A stretch of 63,663 bases of DNA from Segatella copri (GTDB lineage: Bacteria > Bacteroidota > Bacteroidia > Bacteroidales > Bacteroidaceae), in contig NZ_JAHOEA010000017.1 in NCBI RefSeq assembly GCF_019127135.1, positions 1 to 63,663 on the forward strand. Reading direction: 5' to 3'. Of the stretch, positions 63,541-63,663 are shown piece after piece (the stretch's first letter is position 1; every line of letters begins with the position of its first letter). A program made the position numbers and the translations under genes. The notes beneath the pieces were generated by a model. It was not told the origin of the DNA and made no database searches. It saw only the letters and a list, made by a program, of their open reading frames with translations.

Positions 63541-63663
63541 CATGAAAGAATCATTAGAAGCAACACTGAAAGATGTCGAACTTACCAAGGAAGTGTACCG
63601 TCTGTACACTCTTGAGCACCTAACACAACAAGAGATTTCAGTTAAATTGTGTATAGGTCGCTC
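63541..63663 (+). CDS. 5' end of a helix-turn-helix gene, cut by window edge
   Basis: Open from ATG 63541 to the edge (41 codons). KEVYRLYTLEHLTQQEISVK followed by LCIGRS looks like the first part of a helix-turn-helix, as in transposase, terminase-small-subunit or sigma-like proteins. The upstream repeats suggest a mobile element or a regulated gene. Confidence 0.55.

Overview
The window looks like a chromosomal segment of a gut Bacteroidales bacterium, most likely Prevotella/Segatella (P. copri-like). The reasons are: Bacteroidota-type promoters (TTTG, about 20 nt, TAnnTTTG) in front of many genes; weak Shine-Dalgarno sites; a C10 peptidase with a type IX secretion-like tail; a GH115 alpha-glucuronidase; HU-like and VirE-like Bacteroidota proteins; and an etf/acyl-CoA dehydrogenase set. 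The species call is inference; no marker gene was compared.

Layout. 0-7.9 kb: a cut Sel1-repeat gene and a membrane protein, a repeat-like non-coding stretch, the etfB-etfA-acyl-CoA dehydrogenase set, riboflavin synthase and an S33 peptidase. 7.9-21.4 kb is accessory. It holds a tightly overlapping minus-strand cassette (DUF6361 protein, PLD-like protein, SNF2/DEAD-like helicase, a 54-residue protein missing from simple ORF lists, a four-cysteine zinc protein and a radical SAM/SPASM enzyme), then an AlbA/Schlafen-type regulator, an HU-like protein, a DUF4143 ATPase and a RhuM protein. 21.4-26.7 kb: a secreted protein with an ECF sigma/membrane regulator pair, and a GH115 enzyme; a decayed second copy of the GH115 3' end sits at the left side. 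26.8-33.9 kb is core: dnaG, cardiolipin synthase, rsmD, DUF3822, a pilin-like protein and a RecD-like helicase. 33.9-38.1 kb looks like a small mobile or satellite unit (DUF6266, DUF3987 primase-helicase, VirE-like protein, excisionase-like HTH) with four kinds of short DNA repeats. 38.1-48.3 kb is a defence island: Abi_2 (AbiF-type) gene with a leader RNA, an apparently slicer-dead Argonaute with an overlapping unknown partner, a large structured RNA, a type III restriction-modification pair, a group II intron remnant and tRNA-Tyr. 48.5-63 kb is mostly core: potABCD, a SprT-like protein, a GDSL/MBOAT acyl-transfer pair, a two-domain thioredoxin, a C10 peptidase, an M3 peptidase broken by one in-frame TGA, and an MFS pump. 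The right edge holds short repeats and the start of an HTH gene.

The best candidates for undescribed biology are (1) the helicase/PLD/DUF6361 cassette with its radical SAM tail, (2) the inactive Argonaute with its partner and the structured RNA between it and the type III system, and (3) the TTGCAA repeats placed in different reading frames of two genes of the satellite-like element.
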